From the NCBI GenBank assembly GCA_949987705.1, contig OX465282.1:98072070-98136069 (forward strand): a stretch of DNA of 64,000 nt. Direction: 5' to 3'. Below the pieces are notes generated by a model that was not told where the DNA came from, did not search any database, and was given only the letters and a program-made list of their open reading frames with translations. Numbering within the stretch: the stretch's first letter is position 1; every line of letters begins with the position of its first letter. Below, piece by piece: positions 60,950-64,000 of this stretch. The translations under genes were made by a program, and so were the position numbers. Origin of the DNA: Thereva unica (taxonomy: Eukaryota > Arthropoda > Insecta > Diptera > Therevidae).

Positions 60950-62447
60950 TATATAAAATCTAAATTAACTCTTAGGTACTGTGTCTATCTGATTATTTTA
61001 ACATTAGGTGGACGCATTTACATTAATTTAATTTACAATTAAAAAAAAGGATAAAAACAAAATGATATAAAACTCAAAAATAATTGAGCAGACAAGAAAA
61101 TTTATTTAAAAACAAAAAAAAATCAAATACACAAAAAAGGATGAAAAGTTTAAAATAATTAAATACAACAAAATAAAAAGAAAAACAATAGAAACAATTA
61201 TGAAGCAAAGCTTGAAATTCTTATTAAGGATGCAAACAAAACTTTAAAAAAAATATACTGCAACATTTTCAAACACAAACTAAACATAGTTTTTATTTTT
61301 ATTTGGCCTCTTACCTTACTACTACTATTTTGACACGGTTCGTTTTGTTTCTTTTTTGTTTGTGTGGTAAGAGCTACTTTCTGCTATATTCTTTCCACAA
61401 TTTTCCCTTTAAACGGAAATGTTTTTTGTTTAAAATAATAAAAAAAAAAACAAGGACGTGAATTTCAACATTATTTATTGCTTTCACAGACAAAATTTTT
61501 TTCAAATCCTTTTCGTCGTAGTTACCCTGGTACTATATTAAGATAATATAAAAGAAATTCTTAAAATTAATGTTTTAAAAAAATATATATATATATAAAT
61601 TGAATAATATTAAAATATAAACTCTACTATATATATAATTGGACAATGAGCAGCAAGGATTACTTTTAATTAAAAAAATGAAGAGAAGCGAAAGAAAGTT
61701 TATTTTTTAAAGAATTCTCAATTCTTTTAACAAAAAAAAACTAAAAATATATAAAAATGCCAGGAAAATAATAATTAAACAAAAAAAATGCTAAGGCGAT
61801 AGGTTTATGAAAGCTAGATAAAAAAAATATCAAGTGCAAATGCAAACTTTAAAAAAAAATAAAGACACACACACACAAATGTTGATCTAGGAACTTATAT
61901 TATCTTTCACACTGTCCCTCCTCTCTCTAAATCAATAGAGTTAGATAATCGGCACTGTGATATTGATTGATTTATTTTGTGAATTGTCCATATTGTCTGA
62001 GTTTTTAATTAGTGTTGAGTTACAAAAAAGAAAAGATGAAAGAAAGAAAGTGAAAAAACACCATGAAATTTCCTCTTTGAATGTCTTGAACCATGAACTT
62101 AACAAAGAAAAAAAAACAAACAATAGTTATTTTTGAAGAAAGTGTAAGAAGATTTCAAAATTTCCTTGTATTTGAACAAGTTTAGCTTTTATTAAATATA
62201 TGTAAATTGTATGGATAAGGAAAAAATATCTAAGGAATAAATAAACAGTTTTGATGTAAATTAAATATGATAAACAATTTCCTTTTTTAAGTAAAATTTA
62301 GGTAAACAAAAATAGTGAGTTGAAAAAAGAGTGAAGAGTAGAATTTTAGGATTAATTTATAAATTTAACAAGTAACATAATAAAATATATAAAAGAGTAA
62401 AAAATACGAAAGTTCAAGCCACTGTTTGGTCGACGCTACTTTGCCAT
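60950..62447. other. UBC12 3' flank, AT-rich
   Basis: Contains the expected 3' UTR of UBC12. AATAAA motifs occur at about 61858 and 62238. Short AT and AC microsatellites lie at about 61587 and 61866. No ORF looks coding. Confidence 0.5.
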
Positions 62448-63060
62448 GGTCCCTGTGCTGAAAGTCGAGTCATATGACAGTCGCATGTGTATGTCGTTGT
62501 CGTCTCGTTTTTTAGTTGGTGTGCTGAGAGTCGGGTGGCGTGACAAGCCGTTTGAGTTGAAGAAATTGTCGTTTCGGTATAATTACGACTGTCAGCACAG
62601 GATTCAGAGAGTGTATGTGCTAAGTTTTTGTGTTTCTTGAGGAATAAACATTTTTGAGTTTGTGTTTCGCGAAAATTTTAATAAATTATAAACAATTTAA
62701 GATTAAAGATGTTAAATTCTGCTGAGTTGTGGTTTAGTAGTTCGAAAGATGAAGATAGCAAACGCGAAGAATTACAAATTTTATGTTATTATTTCTTCCC
62801 AAACATTTGTATAATTTGTCAGCATATCTCTGCCCTTTAGCAAATAACAAATATGTATTTTCTTTCAAATTTTCCTACTTTGTCACTAAAAACAGCCCGA
62901 CCAAAAGTGACAACAAAACTACAATAAAACCGACTGTCAGCACACCAAATAAGCTGTCGTTAATGTCAGCAGATTTTATACGACAAGAATCGACTATCAG
63001 CACACCGCTGTATTAGCGTCACTTCTTATGACAGAAAATACGACTTTCAGCATAGGGGCC
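62448..63060. mobile_element. 613-bp inverted-repeat element with repeated CGACT(T/G)TCAGCA motifs
   Basis: Ends are GGTCCCTGTGCTGAAAGTCG and the complement of CGACTTTCAGCATAGGGGCC (18 of 20 match). The motif (CGACTNTCAGCACA or its complement) recurs inside near 62519, 62586, 62930 and 62996. A short reading MLNSAELWFSSSKDEDSKRE at 62709 has an acidic-serine start. The target duplication is unclear. Confidence 0.6.
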
Positions 63061-63284
63061 TATATCAGGGGCCGGTTCGTGTATGTCGATAACAAAAAAA
63101 TTTTTTCGTCTCGGGTTCGCTTAGGTCGAAAAATTTAAAATATTCGGGGGTGTTTCAAGCTCCATCAATGATTGCAATCGCTCCATCTAGTTAACCTCAC
63201 ATATGTCCCATATTCCATCATTTTTTGTCGGATTCGAACAATTGTCCATCAATGATTGGGTTAATTTCCATCACTGATTTCTGA

Positions 63285-64000
63285 TGACTGATTGTGATGT
63301 GATGGAACTTAATGTCTGCTCCAGGTATGATGTAAAAATCATACTGGGAGATTTGAACGCTAAAGTAGGCCGGGAGCCCATATACAGGAAATATGTCGGC
63401 AACCACAGCTTGCATGAAAACCCTAATGACAATGGACAGCGAGTTGTAGAGATGGCAGCAAGTAAGAACTTGGTCGTTGCAAGCAGTAGATTTGTACGTA
63501 AAGATATCCATAAATCCACATGGGTATCTTCTGATGGAGCCACTCGCAACCAAATAGACCATGTGTTGATGACCGCCACCACCTTTCGGGTCTGATGATG
63601 GTAAGAACGGACCGAGGTGCCAATTTCGACTCGGATCACTATCATGTTGGTATGGTGCTTCGAGAGCGCATTGCAACGCTGAAAAGCTGTGTATCCGCTG
63701 ATCAGGCTCGAATCAACACAGCTGCACTACGCAATGAATGGCCAGAAACAGCTACGGTCATGCATTAGAACTCCCCCTAAGTCCTGGGGATGAGATGTCG
63801 GGCTTCGACGAGACCTGTACCCCGCCTTAAAAATACTGTCATTAGTACTGCTGATTCCTTCTTAGGCAAAAGTCGTAGATATCGGAACGGCTGGTTCGAT
63901 ATTGAATGCTGGCCACTGAACGTAAGAATGCTGCATACCGAGCAACGGCAGTTTCAGAGTACACGGGCACGCGAAAAGAACTATAAAAAGCTCAGAAAAG
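63285..64000 (+). pseudogene. third N5 copy: endonuclease fragment running off the window
   Basis: Plus-strand reading [58 protein letters not shown] and NQIDHVLM, then a TGA at 63593 and, in another frame, ANFDSDHYHVGMVLRERI. It matches the N5 endonuclease at 49700-50100. The 5' part is truncated; the 3' part lies outside the window. Confidence 0.85.

Overview
This is a window of an AT-rich insect nuclear genome, most likely a dipteran. The clearest anchor is a NEDD8-conjugating E2 enzyme (UBC12) whose protein closely resembles the fly one. The window holds three conserved host genes with spliceosomal introns, and most of the remaining sequence is transposon debris. I saw no bacterial features, tRNA, rRNA or CRISPR array.

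Host genes. (1) MED24, a Mediator tail subunit, lies on the minus strand. Ten phase-consistent coding exons run from 20,634 down to 2,100 (758 codons) and the C-terminus is unresolved. (2) RECQ4, a RecQ helicase with an Sld2-like N-terminus, lies on the minus strand. Nine exons run from 51,807 to 33,418 and give an uninterrupted 1,574-residue protein. (3) UBC12 lies on the plus strand with three exons between 52,564 and 60,949 (182 residues). RECQ4 and UBC12 are head to head, 756 bp apart, and a 207-bp MITE sits in the shared promoter region.

Mobile elements. The large introns (MED24 intron 3, RECQ4 introns 1, 2 and 5, UBC12 intron 1) and the MED24-RECQ4 intergenic region are filled with transposons. 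These include at least eight families of non-LTR retrotransposons, labelled N1-N8 here; a Ty3/gypsy (mag-like) element with both LTRs, inserted inside a hAT element; a copia remnant; and several MITEs with exact target-site duplications. Many copies are nested, so their relative order of insertion can be read. Examples are hAT then gypsy then MITE at 23,344-30,336, and two head-opposed non-LTR nestings at 46,880-50,725 and 58,068-60,111. All the transposon ORFs I inspected are broken; the best preserved is the 3.0-kb N5 element at 47,587-50,588, with one evident frameshift.

How it fits together. The host genes act in transcription (MED24), replication and genome stability (RECQ4) and neddylation of cullins (UBC12). 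I see no functional link beyond the RECQ4/UBC12 divergent promoter. I found no novel multi-gene system. The most interesting observations are in transposon biology: a twin-primed LINE copy, MITEs inserted in catalytic motifs of older elements, a tandem duplication that captured an insertion junction, and a MITE that brings CRE and E-box motifs into a bidirectional promoter.
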